This document shows positions 55,070-64,000 of a stretch of 64,000 bases of DNA, one piece after another. The DNA is from Pseudopedobacter sp965218985 (GTDB taxonomy: Bacteria > Bacteroidota > Bacteroidia > Sphingobacteriales > Sphingobacteriaceae). The translations under genes were made by a program, and so were the position numbers. The first letter of the stretch is position 1; the number at the start of each line of letters is the position of its first letter. The stretch lies in contig CBDCMP010000004.1 in the NCBI GenBank assembly GCA_965218985.1, positions 372,001 through 436,000 on the forward strand, written 5' to 3'. Under the pieces are notes generated by a model that worked only from the letters and a program-made list of their open reading frames with translations, was not told the DNA's origin and did not search any database.

Positions 55070-56626
55070 ATGAAGATACTCGAAAAAACACTTTCCATGA
55101 TTGCTCTATTTTTGATCATAAGTACAAATCTCTTTGCACAAACCAAACAAAAAAATATTTCCTCAATAGAGAATCAATACTGCGCAGACTTAGGCAATGG
55201 TAAATTTCTAAACCCCATTCTAAGGGGCAACTATGCGGATCCCAGTGTTTTGAGGGATGGCGATGATTATTACATGACGCATTCGTCTTTTGACAACATA
55301 CCGGGACTTTTGATATGGCATTCAAAGGATCTGGTAAACTGGGAACCAATCGGTCATGCTTTAAGCGAATATGTTGGCGATGTTTGGGCACCTGATTTCA
55401 TCAAACACAAGGGGCTGTTTTATATTTATTTTCCAGCCGGGGGCAGCAATTGGGTGGTTACAGCTTCAGACCCTTCTGGTCCCTGGAGCAAACCTATAGA
55501 TTTAAAAGTAGGAGGTATAGACCCGGGCCATGTGGCAACTCCGGAAGGTAAGAGATACCTTCATCTTGCCGGGGGGAATATGGTGTCATTGTCTGAGGAC
55601 GGCTTAAAAGTGACAGGACCTATGAAAAAGGTTTATAAAGGATGGGAGTTTCCAAAAGATTGGATAGTAGAGTGTTCTTGTCTGGAATCGCCAAAATTTA
55701 CTTATAAAAATGGGTTTTATTATATGACCGCAGCGGAAGGAGGTACCGCAGGGCCTCCAACAAGTCACATGGTTATTTCTGCGAGATCAAAAACTCCATT
55801 CGGCCCCTGGGAAAATAGTCCAAACAATCCAATTGTCAGAAATACTGATAGAAATAATAAATGGGCCTCAATTGGCCATGGTACGTTGGTTGATTCTCCA
55901 GATGGGAAGTGGTGGATTGTCTTTCATGGATTTGAAAAGGAGAACCGCGCCATAGGAAGACAAACACTTTTACTCCCCATCGTTTGGACGGGGGATGGAT
56001 GGTTCAAAGTTCCAGAGGGAGCAGATCCCGCTAAACCATTGAAAAAGCCTATGGGTGAAATTGTTCCTCATGGAATGAAATTATCAGATGATTTTTCAGA
56101 AGATACTTTAGGCTCACAATGGAATGTATTGAAAAATGAAAATAGAGACCACTTCTTGGTAAACGATGGAAAGTTGAGTATTGAAGGGATAGGGAAGTCT
56201 ATTTCGGAAACCCAACCATTGACCATCATGCCCGCAAACGACTCTTATCAGGTCAGCGTGAAAGTGTCAGCGGGATCAGGAAATTCCAAAGGAGGGCTTG
56301 TACTATACTACAATTCTAAATATTATGTTGGGCTGGAATTTTCAGAACACGCTATTTTCAAAATCTACAATAATGGCGAACGTGGAAGATTGATTTCTGA
56401 CATCAACCAGGATAGCATTTATTTACGTTTGAAAGATGATCATAACGATTTGCTATGTTATTACAGTTTAGATGGGAAAGATTGGAAAAGGATGGATTTT
56501 GTTACTGAGATATCTGGTTATAACCACAATATATTGGGAGGATGGGGATATTTAAAACCGGGGCTCTTTGCTGTAGGTGACGGTAAAGTTGATTTTTCTC
56601 ATTTTGATTATCTGGGACTAGATTAA
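55070..56626 (+). CDS. GH43-family glycosidase with C-terminal beta-sandwich
   Basis: The 518-residue secreted protein has a signal peptide (MIALFLIISTNLFAQ). The GH43 five-bladed propeller spans about residues 40-340. The catalytic triad is visible as the first Asp in NYADPSVLRDGDDYY, a second Asp in GDVWAPDFIKHKG, and the Glu in CLESPKFTYKNGFYYM. The C-terminal part, from about residue 345, is a DUF1349-like beta-sandwich (SDDFSEDTLGSQWNVLKNE). GH43 members remove arabinofuranose, xylose or galactose from side chains, so the exact activity is open. It starts 120 bp after the haloperoxidase-like gene. Confidence 0.92.
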   Translation: MKILEKTLSMIALFLIISTNLFAQTKQKNISSIENQYCADLGNGKFLNPILRGNYADPSVLRDGDDYYMTHSSFDNIPGLLIWHSKDLVNWEPIGHALSEYVGDVWAPDFIKHKGLFYIYFPAGGSNWVVTASDPSGPWSKPIDLKVGGIDPGHVATPEGKRYLHLAGGNMVSLSEDGLKVTGPMKKVYKGWEFPKDWIVECSCLESPKFTYKNGFYYMTAAEGGTAGPPTSHMVISARSKTPFGPWENSPNNPIVRNTDRNNKWASIGHGTLVDSPDGKWWIVFHGFEKENRAIGRQTLLLPIVWTGDGWFKVPEGADPAKPLKKPMGEIVPHGMKLSDDFSEDTLGSQWNVLKNENRDHFLVNDGKLSIEGIGKSISETQPLTIMPANDSYQVSVKVSAGSGNSKGGLVLYYNSKYYVGLEFSEHAIFKIYNNGERGRLISDINQDSIYLRLKDDHNDLLCYYSLDGKDWKRMDFVTEISGYNHNILGGWGYLKPGLFAVGDGKVDFSHFDYLGLD

Positions 56627-56653
56627 GCTTCCAAACAGTATACAATATCAGAA

Positions 56654-57697
56654 ATGAAAATGATTCGAATTATTTTAGATAGAAAAGCGACCATTTTATT
56701 TTTAAGGTGCTTGCTTTCATTGTCTTTGTTGTTCATCTGCTATAATTTGGCTAAGGCTCAAAACGAACAAAGTAACCCTTCATCAGAACAATTAAGTCCT
56801 AAAGTTTTGCCCGGCAATGGATTAGATCGGTTCGATTTCTTCTATGCAGGAGAAGCGAGATCCCGCAACATGTATATTGTACGCAATGGTAAAATCACTT
56901 GGTCATACATCGATACAGTGGGTAAAGGAGAAATAAGCGATGCTGTTTTAATGAAGAATGGTAATGTGTTGTTTGCCCATCAATATGGAGTTACCTTAAT
57001 AAACCGAAACAAAAAGGTGTTATGGAATTATAAGGCACCCGAAGGATTTGAAACGCATACCGCTCAGCCAATAGGGAAAAACCATGTTGTTTTTGTGCAA
57101 AATGGCAATCCTGCAAAAGTATTTGTGATGAACATGAAAACCAACGTGACAGAAAAGGAGTTTCCTATACCCTTTAAAAGCGGTACCCATGGACAAATAA
57201 GGCATGCAAGATTAACATCCAGAGGCACGTTGCTGATTGCCCACATGGATCTTGGAAAAGTGATAGAATATGACGTTAACGGAAAACAACTTTCATCAAT
57301 CGATGTGCCAGGCGTATGGTCGGCAGTGGAGTTAGATAATGGGAACATATTGGCAACCAGCAATTACAGCTTTGTCAGGGAAATTTCTCCAAACGGTAAA
57401 ACATTATGGAATTGCCAGTTGAACGAACTGCCCGGCTATAAAATCACTAACCCACAATTGGCTGTTAGGTTAGATAACGGGAATACCTTGGTGAATAATT
57501 GGTTCAACCAATGGAATGGCAAAGTAAACCCAGACAATCTGCCTGTACAGGCCATAGAACTTACTCCTGATCAAAAAATAGTTTGGGCACTTCGTTCTTG
57601 GGACTTTCCAACCAACTTAGGCCCATCAACAACTATTCAGCTATTAAATCATAAAACCGAAGAATCAAAAGTGGCAAACTTTGGAAATTTCAAATAA
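56654..57697 (+). CDS. PQQ-like beta-propeller secreted protein
   Basis: The 347-residue protein has a signal peptide (LLSLSLLFICYNLAKAQ, cut near residue 35). The mature part is a seven-bladed propeller with repeated blade motifs such as KITWSYIDTVGKGEISDAVLMKNGN and KVLWNYKAPEGFETHTAQPI and IVWALRSWDF. Such proteins resemble PQQ-binding or arylsulfotransferase-like propellers, but the specific quinoprotein tryptophan-docking motifs are not clear, so the function is open. It follows the GH43 gene by 27 bp on the same strand. Confidence 0.72.
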   Translation: MKMIRIILDRKATILFLRCLLSLSLLFICYNLAKAQNEQSNPSSEQLSPKVLPGNGLDRFDFFYAGEARSRNMYIVRNGKITWSYIDTVGKGEISDAVLMKNGNVLFAHQYGVTLINRNKKVLWNYKAPEGFETHTAQPIGKNHVVFVQNGNPAKVFVMNMKTNVTEKEFPIPFKSGTHGQIRHARLTSRGTLLIAHMDLGKVIEYDVNGKQLSSIDVPGVWSAVELDNGNILATSNYSFVREISPNGKTLWNCQLNELPGYKITNPQLAVRLDNGNTLVNNWFNQWNGKVNPDNLPVQAIELTPDQKIVWALRSWDFPTNLGPSTTIQLLNHKTEESKVANFGNFK

Positions 57698-57919
57698 ACG
57701 TCCTCCTTATTATTGTATGTAAGCGAGAGCTTTTGTTTAATTTTTTCTTTTTAACGATGGCTATTAAGTACGCCCTGTCAATTAATATGAACGTATTGGT
57801 TAGTGGTATCGCTTGCCTTTGGTTTAATTTGTGTGAGCTACATTAAGTTCGAAAATAATAAAATGAAAGAAGCAGGTTGTTCCTTTAATGCTATCTGTAA
57901 ACCCTTGTGAAAAAACCTG

Positions 57920-60676
57920 ATGATGATTAAAAAAATTGCTTTCTCCTTTTTCTTCATGCTGATTTTTATCAATGCATTCTCTCAGGAAACTGTTGTTAAA
58001 TACCTTTCAGGAACCGATAAAGACCATACGGTGCTGTGGGATTTTTACTGCACCGCTGGTCGCAAAAGTGGTAAGTGGTCTAAAATTCCTGTGCCATCTA
58101 ATTGGGAGCTACAGGGTTTTGGTGCTTATAATTACGGTCATGATAAGAATAAAGCCAGCGAAAAGGGGCTTTATAAGCATGAGTTTATGGCAGGAAAATG
58201 GCAGAATAATAAAGTTTTTATTGTTTTTGAGGGCTCTATGACTGATACGCATGTAAAAATCAACGGAGTAGAAGCAGGAGCTGTTCATCAAGGCGGTTTT
58301 TACCAATTCAAATATGACATAACAAACTTGTTGAAGTTTGGTGCTAAAAACCTGCTCGAGGTAACAGTGGATAAAATGTCTGCAAATGCTTCTGTAAACC
58401 AGGCAGAACGTGAAAGCGATTTTTGGGTCTTTGGCGGGATATTCAGACCTGTTTATTTGGAGCTTGTCCCTGAAACCTATATCGATCGTACCGCCATCAA
58501 TGCCAAAGCAGACGGTTCAATGCAGATAGACGTTTATGCCAAAAACCTGAAAGCTGATGAAACCATCGAGGCCCAGGTAAAAAAGCTGGATGGCGAGAAT
58601 GTGGGCAAACCTTTTGCAATGCCCGCAAACGCTGATTCAGATCATTTGGAATTGAGGAACCAATTTGATAAACCTTTGCTCTGGAATACGGAATTTCCCA
58701 ACCTGTACCAAGTGGTGGTTTCCATAAAAAATAAACAGGGTGTCATTCATCAGATCAAACAAAAATTTGGATTCCGAACTGTAGAATTGCGAAAAAATGA
58801 TGGCTTATATGTAAACGGTGCCAAAATAATTCTTAAAGGAACCAATAGGCATAGCTTTTGGCCAGAGACCGGGCGTACGCTTAGCCATCAGTTAGATTTG
58901 ATGGACGCAAAGCTGATGAAAGAAATGAACAACAATGCAGTTCGGATGTCCCATTATCCGCCTGATATTGATTTTTTAAACATTTGTGATTCCTTAGGCC
59001 TGTATGTCTTGGATGAGTTAACTGGATGGCAGTCTAAATACGATACCGAAGTTGGGCGCAAGCTGGTTAAGGAATTGGTTGTGAGAGATGTAAATCATCC
59101 ATCGATCATATTCTGGGACAATGGCAACGAAGGGGGTTGGAACACCGATCTGGATAATGATTACCGATTGTATGATCCTCAGGATAGAACTGTAATCCAT
59201 CCCTGGGCTAAGTTTAATGGCACAGATACCCACCATTATCCGGATTATAAAGCCATAGAAAAAGCGGTAGCTGAGGGGCAGGAAGTTTTTTTCCCAACAG
59301 AATTTTTGCATGGCTTATACGATGGTGGGGCAGGTGCCGGATTGGATGATTTTTGGAATCTTGTGGTCAAACACCCTCATGGTGCTGGAGGTTTTATTTG
59401 GGCTTTTGTAGATGAATCCGTTATCCGTACGGATAAGAATAATAGTTATGATGGAGATGGCAACCATGCCCCAGATGGCATATTAGGTCCGCATCGTGAA
59501 AAGGAAGGGAGTTTTTACACCATCAAGGAGATTTGGTCTCCGATTTATATTGATCCCAAACCCATTGATGAAAGTTTTGATGGAAAAGTAGCTGTAGAAA
59601 ACAGGTATTCTTTTACCAAATTGAGTCAATGCAAATTTAAATGGCAGCTGGTACAATTTCCTGCACCTGAAAGTAAACTTACCGAAGCCAAGGTCATCGC
59701 TGAAGGAAAACCTTTGCCTTTAGAATTACTGCCTGGTGAAAAAGGGATGCTTAACCTAAATTTGCCGGCAACATGGGAAAAAAGTGATGCTCTTTACTTA
59801 ACGGCGTACAATCCTAATAATGAAGAACTATTTACCTGGAGCTGGGAGATCAAACCGTCTTTAAATGCAGAAAGAACACTAAGATCTGAAAAGGAAAAAG
59901 GAAAAATTGTTGCAGAGGAAAAAGGTGACCAGTTCATCATCACAGATGGCAATATAAAATATCAATTTGATAAAAAAACCGGATATCTTACCAAAGTACT
60001 GAAGGGCAAAACGCTGATTTCGCTTTCGGGAGGGCCGGTATTGGCTGGGCCAAAGACCACTTTAAAAAACTTTAAACATCAGTATTTGGGCAAGCAATAT
60101 GTCGTAGAGGCAGATTATGAAGGAGAGGCAACATTGCATGTAAAATGGACTTTCACATCAGGACAACCAGCCAGGTTGGATTATTCCTATAACCAGTCTG
60201 GCGACGCAGATTTTATGGGCATCACTTTCAATTATCCGGAAGAAAAGGTTACTGGTATGAAATGGTTGGGGCGCGGGCCCTACCGAGTTTGGAAAAACCG
60301 TTTGAAAGGGCAAAAATATGGGGTTTGGCATAAAGATTACAATAACACCATTACCGGAGAAACCTGGGACTATCCTGAATTTAAAGGTTATCATGCACAA
60401 GTGAACTGGGCGGTGATAGAAAACAAAGAATCACCCTTTACTGTATTTACCAATGCCAGAGCCATGTACTTGCAGATGTACCATCCCGCGAAGGAGAAAG
60501 ATGCTTTAAAAAACAATAATGTAGAACCGCCATTTCCATCAGGAGATATCGGGTTTCTTCAGGGTATAAGCGCAATAGGCACAAAATTCCATTCGGCAGA
60601 AACCATGGGGCCGCAAGGTGAGAAATATAAAAATACAGGCGAGCCCTTTAGTGGAACATTGTGGTTTAAATTCTAA
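57920..60676 (+). CDS. GH2-family beta-galactosidase-like enzyme
   Basis: The 918-residue protein has a signal peptide (FSFFFMLIFINAFSQE). The GH2 layout is complete: N-terminal jelly-roll (SNWELQGFGAYNYGHDKNK), immunoglobulin domain, TIM barrel and a C-terminal LacZ-type small-chain domain (MKWLGRGPYRVWKNRLKGQKYGVW). The acid/base Glu is in WDNGNEGGWNTD, the nucleophile Glu is probably in FFPTEFLHGLYDGG, and GTNRHSFWPETGRTLS corresponds to the LacZ GVNRHDHxP block with FW in place of DH. Secretion suggests action in the periplasm or at the surface on a glycan side chain rather than on free lactose. Confidence 0.92.
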   Translation: MMIKKIAFSFFFMLIFINAFSQETVVKYLSGTDKDHTVLWDFYCTAGRKSGKWSKIPVPSNWELQGFGAYNYGHDKNKASEKGLYKHEFMAGKWQNNKVFIVFEGSMTDTHVKINGVEAGAVHQGGFYQFKYDITNLLKFGAKNLLEVTVDKMSANASVNQAERESDFWVFGGIFRPVYLELVPETYIDRTAINAKADGSMQIDVYAKNLKADETIEAQVKKLDGENVGKPFAMPANADSDHLELRNQFDKPLLWNTEFPNLYQVVVSIKNKQGVIHQIKQKFGFRTVELRKNDGLYVNGAKIILKGTNRHSFWPETGRTLSHQLDLMDAKLMKEMNNNAVRMSHYPPDIDFLNICDSLGLYVLDELTGWQSKYDTEVGRKLVKELVVRDVNHPSIIFWDNGNEGGWNTDLDNDYRLYDPQDRTVIHPWAKFNGTDTHHYPDYKAIEKAVAEGQEVFFPTEFLHGLYDGGAGAGLDDFWNLVVKHPHGAGGFIWAFVDESVIRTDKNNSYDGDGNHAPDGILGPHREKEGSFYTIKEIWSPIYIDPKPIDESFDGKVAVENRYSFTKLSQCKFKWQLVQFPAPESKLTEAKVIAEGKPLPLELLPGEKGMLNLNLPATWEKSDALYLTAYNPNNEELFTWSWEIKPSLNAERTLRSEKEKGKIVAEEKGDQFIITDGNIKYQFDKKTGYLTKVLKGKTLISLSGGPVLAGPKTTLKNFKHQYLGKQYVVEADYEGEATLHVKWTFTSGQPARLDYSYNQSGDADFMGITFNYPEEKVTGMKWLGRGPYRVWKNRLKGQKYGVWHKDYNNTITGETWDYPEFKGYHAQVNWAVIENKESPFTVFTNARAMYLQMYHPAKEKDALKNNNVEPPFPSGDIGFLQGISAIGTKFHSAETMGPQGEKYKNTGEPFSGTLWFKF

Positions 60677-60712
60677 TATACAACCAAAAAAATATTCATT
60701 CAGACAAATTAT

Positions 60713-61984
60713 ATGAAAAGATCAATTGCAAACAAAAGTTTATGGAAGCCATCAAAAGTGAAGGCATTTACATTACTGATCATTGGTTTAACCATCAGCA
60801 CCTTCCTGTTATCCTCCTATGTGGCGTGTACGAATAATAAGCACCAGAAAGAGGCAATAACGCCTTTAATTACTTTAAAGGTGCAAAAGATTGATGATCA
60901 TTTAGAAGCCCTGACAGATATGGCTTTCCCGGGAAATGGGGTAATGTGGGTAACACAACAAAATGGAGAAATATTGGAGATCAAGAATGGAAAGGTCAGC
61001 AGTGTACCTATTCTTGATCTGCGCAGCAAAATGATAAAAATCAATAACGGATATGAAGAACGTGGTTTGCTGGGCATTACCCTTCATCCGGAATTTAAGA
61101 CGAATAAAAAGTTTTATGTTTTTTACAGCAGACCGTCCACCATGAAGTCCAATCATACAGAAGTGGTAGCAGAATACGTTCTGCCAGATGACGGACCTGT
61201 AGATCCAAACACAGGGCGAATTATTCTTACTGTGGAGGAGCCTGATGGAAATCATAATGGCGGTTGTCTTAAGTTTGGCCCTGAGGGCTATTTATACATC
61301 TCTTTGGGAGATGGCGGAGGTCAGCATGATCAACATGGCACCATTGGGAACGGTCAAAACTTAAATACATGGTTGGGGAAAATATTAAGAATTGATGTGA
61401 ACGTTGGCGACACCTATAAAGTTCCTGCAGATAATCCTTTTGTGGGCAAAGCAAACGTAAAACCGGAAATTTGGGCTTACGGATTTCGTAATCCTTACAG
61501 ATTCTCATTTGATAAAGCGAGTAAACAATTGTTCGCCGGAGAAGTGGGGCAAGACTTATGGGAAGAAATTGATATCGTAAAAAAAGGAGCAAATTATGGC
61601 TGGAGAATAGTAGAAGGTACCCACTGCCATAATGTGGACAATGTCCCTGATAATACCTGCGACATTCATGGAATCACTATGCCTATAGATGAATATAGCC
61701 ATAAGGTGGGCATCAGTGTGATGGGAGGATACGTTTACAATGGGAAACAGCTATCAGGATTGAAGGGCAAATATGTATTTGCTGATTGGACAGGCCCCGT
61801 TTTTTACCTGCAAAAATCGGGAGATAAATGGCAAAGAGGAAAAATCACTTTGCAAAACATCCCTGAAAATTTGAAAATAACAGGGATCAATGAAGATGAG
61901 AACGGAGAACTCTATATCCTTACCAACCCGGATACAGGCCCTGGGAACAATAAATGTGGAATTTATAAAATCGTGAACAATTAA
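60713..61984 (+). CDS. PQQ-dependent sugar (glucose/sorbosone-type) dehydrogenase
   Basis: The 423-residue protein has an N-terminal signal/anchor (about residues 14-45, ending SSYVACTN, a possible lipobox). The six-bladed propeller of the soluble glucose dehydrogenase/sorbosone dehydrogenase family follows. Markers are GLLGITLHPEFKTNKKFYVFYS, NHNGGCLKFGPEGYLYISLGDGG, IWAYGFRNPYRFSFD and VGQDLWEEIDIVKKGANYGWRI. PQQ and Ca2+ ligands of this family are in these blocks. It oxidises aldoses to lactones and would pass electrons to the small cytochrome c encoded 74 bp downstream. The PQQ supply genes are not in this window. Confidence 0.9.
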   Translation: MKRSIANKSLWKPSKVKAFTLLIIGLTISTFLLSSYVACTNNKHQKEAITPLITLKVQKIDDHLEALTDMAFPGNGVMWVTQQNGEILEIKNGKVSSVPILDLRSKMIKINNGYEERGLLGITLHPEFKTNKKFYVFYSRPSTMKSNHTEVVAEYVLPDDGPVDPNTGRIILTVEEPDGNHNGGCLKFGPEGYLYISLGDGGGQHDQHGTIGNGQNLNTWLGKILRIDVNVGDTYKVPADNPFVGKANVKPEIWAYGFRNPYRFSFDKASKQLFAGEVGQDLWEEIDIVKKGANYGWRIVEGTHCHNVDNVPDNTCDIHGITMPIDEYSHKVGISVMGGYVYNGKQLSGLKGKYVFADWTGPVFYLQKSGDKWQRGKITLQNIPENLKITGINEDENGELYILTNPDTGPGNNKCGIYKIVNN

Positions 61985-62058
61985 GCTAAAAAAGACGTGA
62001 TTGCTTTTCAGGTTACTGAGCATAAAAAAAGTCTCCCTATCTGAGAACAAACTATTCA

Positions 62059-62430
62059 ATGGAACAAATAATGAAACAAAAATTAATCATATTGCTCACC
62101 GCAATTTCTTTCAGCCCTTTTTTGATAAATGCAGTTTCTGCGCAGACTAAAACCGCCAGTAAACCCAACACGGATACGATACAGGGTAAAGCGCTGATCT
62201 CCAAATCAGATTGTTTAAGCTGCCATAAGCCTGCTGTAAAACTTATTGGACCGTCTTTTCAGGATATAGCTAAAAAATATCCTTCCACTCCTGATAATTA
62301 CCAGCTGTTAACCCAAAAAATCATCAAAGGGGGAAGCGGGAATTGGGGGCCAATGGCCATGTCGCCGCACTCCACCCTGCCTGTTGCCGATGTGAAAAAA
62401 ATGCTGGCTTATATCCTGAGCATTAAATAG
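62059..62430 (+). CDS. Small c-type cytochrome
   Basis: The 123-residue protein has a signal peptide (ILLTAISFSPFLINAVSAQ). A single heme c is attached at CLSCH (Cys 52, Cys 55, His 56), and a Met in NWGPMAMSPH (about 99 or 101) is the likely distal ligand. It is class I in size. ATG 62059 or 62071 may be used. It follows the PQQ dehydrogenase gene on the same strand and is the natural electron acceptor. A TonB receptor gene starts 34 bp downstream. Confidence 0.9.
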   Translation: MEQIMKQKLIILLTAISFSPFLINAVSAQTKTASKPNTDTIQGKALISKSDCLSCHKPAVKLIGPSFQDIAKKYPSTPDNYQLLTQKIIKGGSGNWGPMAMSPHSTLPVADVKKMLAYILSIK

Positions 62431-62464
62431 AAAATTAGATTTGACAAGAGAAAGATATAAATTG

Positions 62465-64000
62465 ATGAGCTATTTTTACCGAGGAACAGTGACTGGCCTG
62501 TTCAAAAGGGTTGCGACCTTATCATTGCTAGCTATTGTAATGTCTTTTCCCACCTTTACAAAAGCGCAAGCAGTTGTCGGGATTGAAGGGGTAGTGCATA
62601 ACAAAGAAGGGATTGCTATTTCTGGTGCGACCGTTCAGGTGTTAAATTTAAACCGTACTGCGATCACCGATAAAAACGGGAAATTTATTTTTAACCAGTT
62701 GGTTAAGGGAATTTATCAGATAGCAGTTTCGGCCACAGGTTATGCAACTACAGTGAAAACAATTGACGACAAAATTTCTTTCATTGAGGTTACCCTGACC
62801 GAAGCAAGCAAGCAACTGGATGAAGTGATTGTCACAGCCGAAAAGAGTGAGGAACAATTACAAAAACTTCCGCTGAGCATCACTGCTTTTACCTCCAAAC
62901 AAATTCAGGATGCGAGACTGTTGAGTATCAAAGACCTCACTGCTTTTGTGCCTAATTTATATGCTGCTCACCCAGGTGATAACCGAAATGTAGTGACCAT
63001 CAGAGGAATCACCACCACTTCCTATGATCCAACGGTGGCCACTTATATAGACGGAGTGAACCAGTTTGGTTTGGACACCTATATTGCACAGCTGGAGGAT
63101 GTAGAACGTATAGAGGTGCTGAGAGGGCCTCAGGGAACCTTATACGGACGAAACGCCATGGGAGGGGTGATCAATATCATTACCAAACAGCCTGGCAATG
63201 AAACCCGGGGATTTGCGGAAGCAGGCTTCGGAAATTATAACCAGCATCGTTACAGTCTTGGTTTACGTACCCCTCTTATCGAAAACAAGCTGTTTTTAGG
63301 GCTGGCTGGCCTGTATACAAAGCAGCATGGCTTTTACACCAATGATTTCAATGGTTCCAGATTTGATGATCAGCACAGCTTTATGGGGAACTATTATATG
63401 AGATACGTTGCAAATCAAAAATTAGCCATCACACTGAATATAAAACATGTTGAAAACCGAAACCAGGGAACTTTCCCTTTGGCACCTGACCCTGCATCTG
63501 CATTAAATGACCCGTTCAAGGTCAACCAGAACACCACCACCGGATTGATTGACAATATTTTTAATACTTCATTAGCTTTAAAATATTCGGACAAAGCTTT
63601 TAATTTCAGCTCGCAAAGCACCTACCAGTCTAACTACCGTTATTATACACAACCCATTGACGGTGATTTTTCTCCCATTGACGGGGTGTCCATTGTCAAT
63701 AACTATGGTGATGACTTCAATAAAGTGAAAGTGGGCACCCAGGAATTCCGTTTTACTTCGCCAGCTGATGCCACTTCAAAATTTAATTGGGTAACCGGAA
63801 TATACGGCTTCTATCAAAACAACCCGGTAAAGCAAGCCATACATTTTGGAGAAGATGCGGAATTGGTGGGCGCACCATTCGCAAATTTCAGTAGCATCAC
63901 CACCAATCAGCAAAAGATTTACGGACTGGCCGTTTACGGGCAGGGAAATTATAGGATAAACCCGCAACTGGAGCTTATCCTGGGCATGAGGTATGACTAC
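62465..64000 (+). CDS. TonB-dependent receptor, 3' end outside window
   Basis: An open frame of 512 codons runs from ATG 62465 to the window end without a stop. After a signal peptide (LLAIVMSFPTFTKAQ) comes a CarboxypepD_reg-like domain (GVVHNKEGIAISGATVQVLN). The TonB-type plug follows (LDEVIVTAEKSEEQL, NVVTIRGITTTSYDPTVATY, VLRGPQGTLYGRNAMGGVIN), and then the first strands of the barrel. The LYGRNAMGGVINI motif resembles classical siderophore-type or small-molecule TonB receptors rather than SusC, which carries a longer plug insertion. It may therefore import a non-glycan ligand. It is the last gene of the PQQ/cytochrome string, probably co-transcribed. Confidence 0.93.
   Translation, partial: MSYFYRGTVTGLFKRVATLSLLAIVMSFPTFTKAQAVVGIEGVVHNKEGIAISGATVQVLNLNRTAITDKNGKFIFNQLVKGIYQIAVSATGYATTVKTIDDKISFIEVTLTEASKQLDEVIVTAEKSEEQLQKLPLSITAFTSKQIQDARLLSIKDLTAFVPNLYAAHPGDNRNVVTIRGITTTSYDPTVATYIDGVNQFGLDTYIAQLEDVERIEVLRGPQGTLYGRNAMGGVINIITKQPGNETRGFAEAGFGNYNQHRYSLGLRTPLIENKLFLGLAGLYTKQHGFYTNDFNGSRFDDQHSFMGNYYMRYVANQKLAITLNIKHVENRNQGTFPLAPDPASALNDPFKVNQNTTTGLIDNIFNTSLALKYSDKAFNFSSQSTYQSNYRYYTQPIDGDFSPIDGVSIVNNYGDDFNKVKVGTQEFRFTSPADATSKFNWVTGIYGFYQNNPVKQAIHFGEDAELVGAPFANFSSITTNQQKIYGLAVYGQGNYRINPQLELILGMRYDY

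Noticed and set aside
1..64000. CRISPR arrays, rRNA or tRNA genes
   Set aside because: No regularly spaced direct repeats, cloverleaf sequences or conserved rRNA segments were noticed while reading. A dedicated RNA scan was not possible.

Overview
The window is low-GC DNA from a member of the Bacteroidota, most likely Sphingobacteriaceae (Pedobacter-like). The evidence is two SusC/SusD pairs, many lipoprotein signal peptides followed by CKK or CKD, GH76, GH97 and GH43 enzymes, an ECF sigma gene overlapping a membrane/barrel-type protein gene, and MnmD, DUF1343/NamZ and LolE-like proteins of Bacteroidota type. I saw no rRNA, tRNA or CRISPR array.

Region 1 (1-9.2 kb) starts inside a very large, unrecognised minus-strand protein whose C-terminus lies off the window. 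It continues with a frameshifted FkbM methyltransferase, a decayed REP-associated transposase fragment between inverted repeats, a small two-gene unit, and housekeeping genes (arfB, cmk, an M23 peptidase lipoprotein). Next is a 0.9-kb gene-free patch built of dispersed repeats.

Region 2 (9.2-17.4 kb) is mostly core functions: a periplasmic rhodanese, mnmD, mazG, an ECF sigma factor with its membrane partner, a LolC/E-like permease, a NamZ-type exo-muramidase and fmt. A group II intron (about 17.54-19.42 kb) encoding a 431-residue maturase follows. It sits inside one of two neighbouring copies of a short repeat.

Region 3 (19.6-25.8 kb) holds an AraC regulator divergent from a phytanoyl-CoA-dioxygenase-like protein plus a GH5-like glycosidase, then a HATPase/STAS-like pair, then an SGNH-hydrolase-like lipoprotein.

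Region 4 (26.5-64 kb) is a large glycan-utilisation region. It has two GH76 lipoproteins around a ROK protein, a GH97 enzyme, a Gfo/Idh/MocA oxidoreductase with a DUF1080 protein, two tandem SusC/SusD pairs, an FG-GAP/ASPIC-UnbV protein with a vanadium-haloperoxidase-like lipoprotein, GH43, a beta-propeller protein, GH2, a PQQ sugar dehydrogenase with a small cytochrome c, and the start of another TonB-dependent receptor. SusC/SusD pairs would import oligosaccharides released at the surface, and the periplasmic GHs and oxidoreductases would process them. The mannan/galactoside substrate is inferred from the GH families only.

Region 4 also carries much decay: about 2.3 kb of fused, frameshifted remnants of GH3, GH28, DUF1080 and another protein, an ECF sigma remnant, a LacI N-terminal remnant and an IS982 C-terminal remnant. 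The two SusC genes share a near-identical leader and N-terminal third-of-a-kilobase-plus coding segment, which points to segmental duplication and probably gene conversion.
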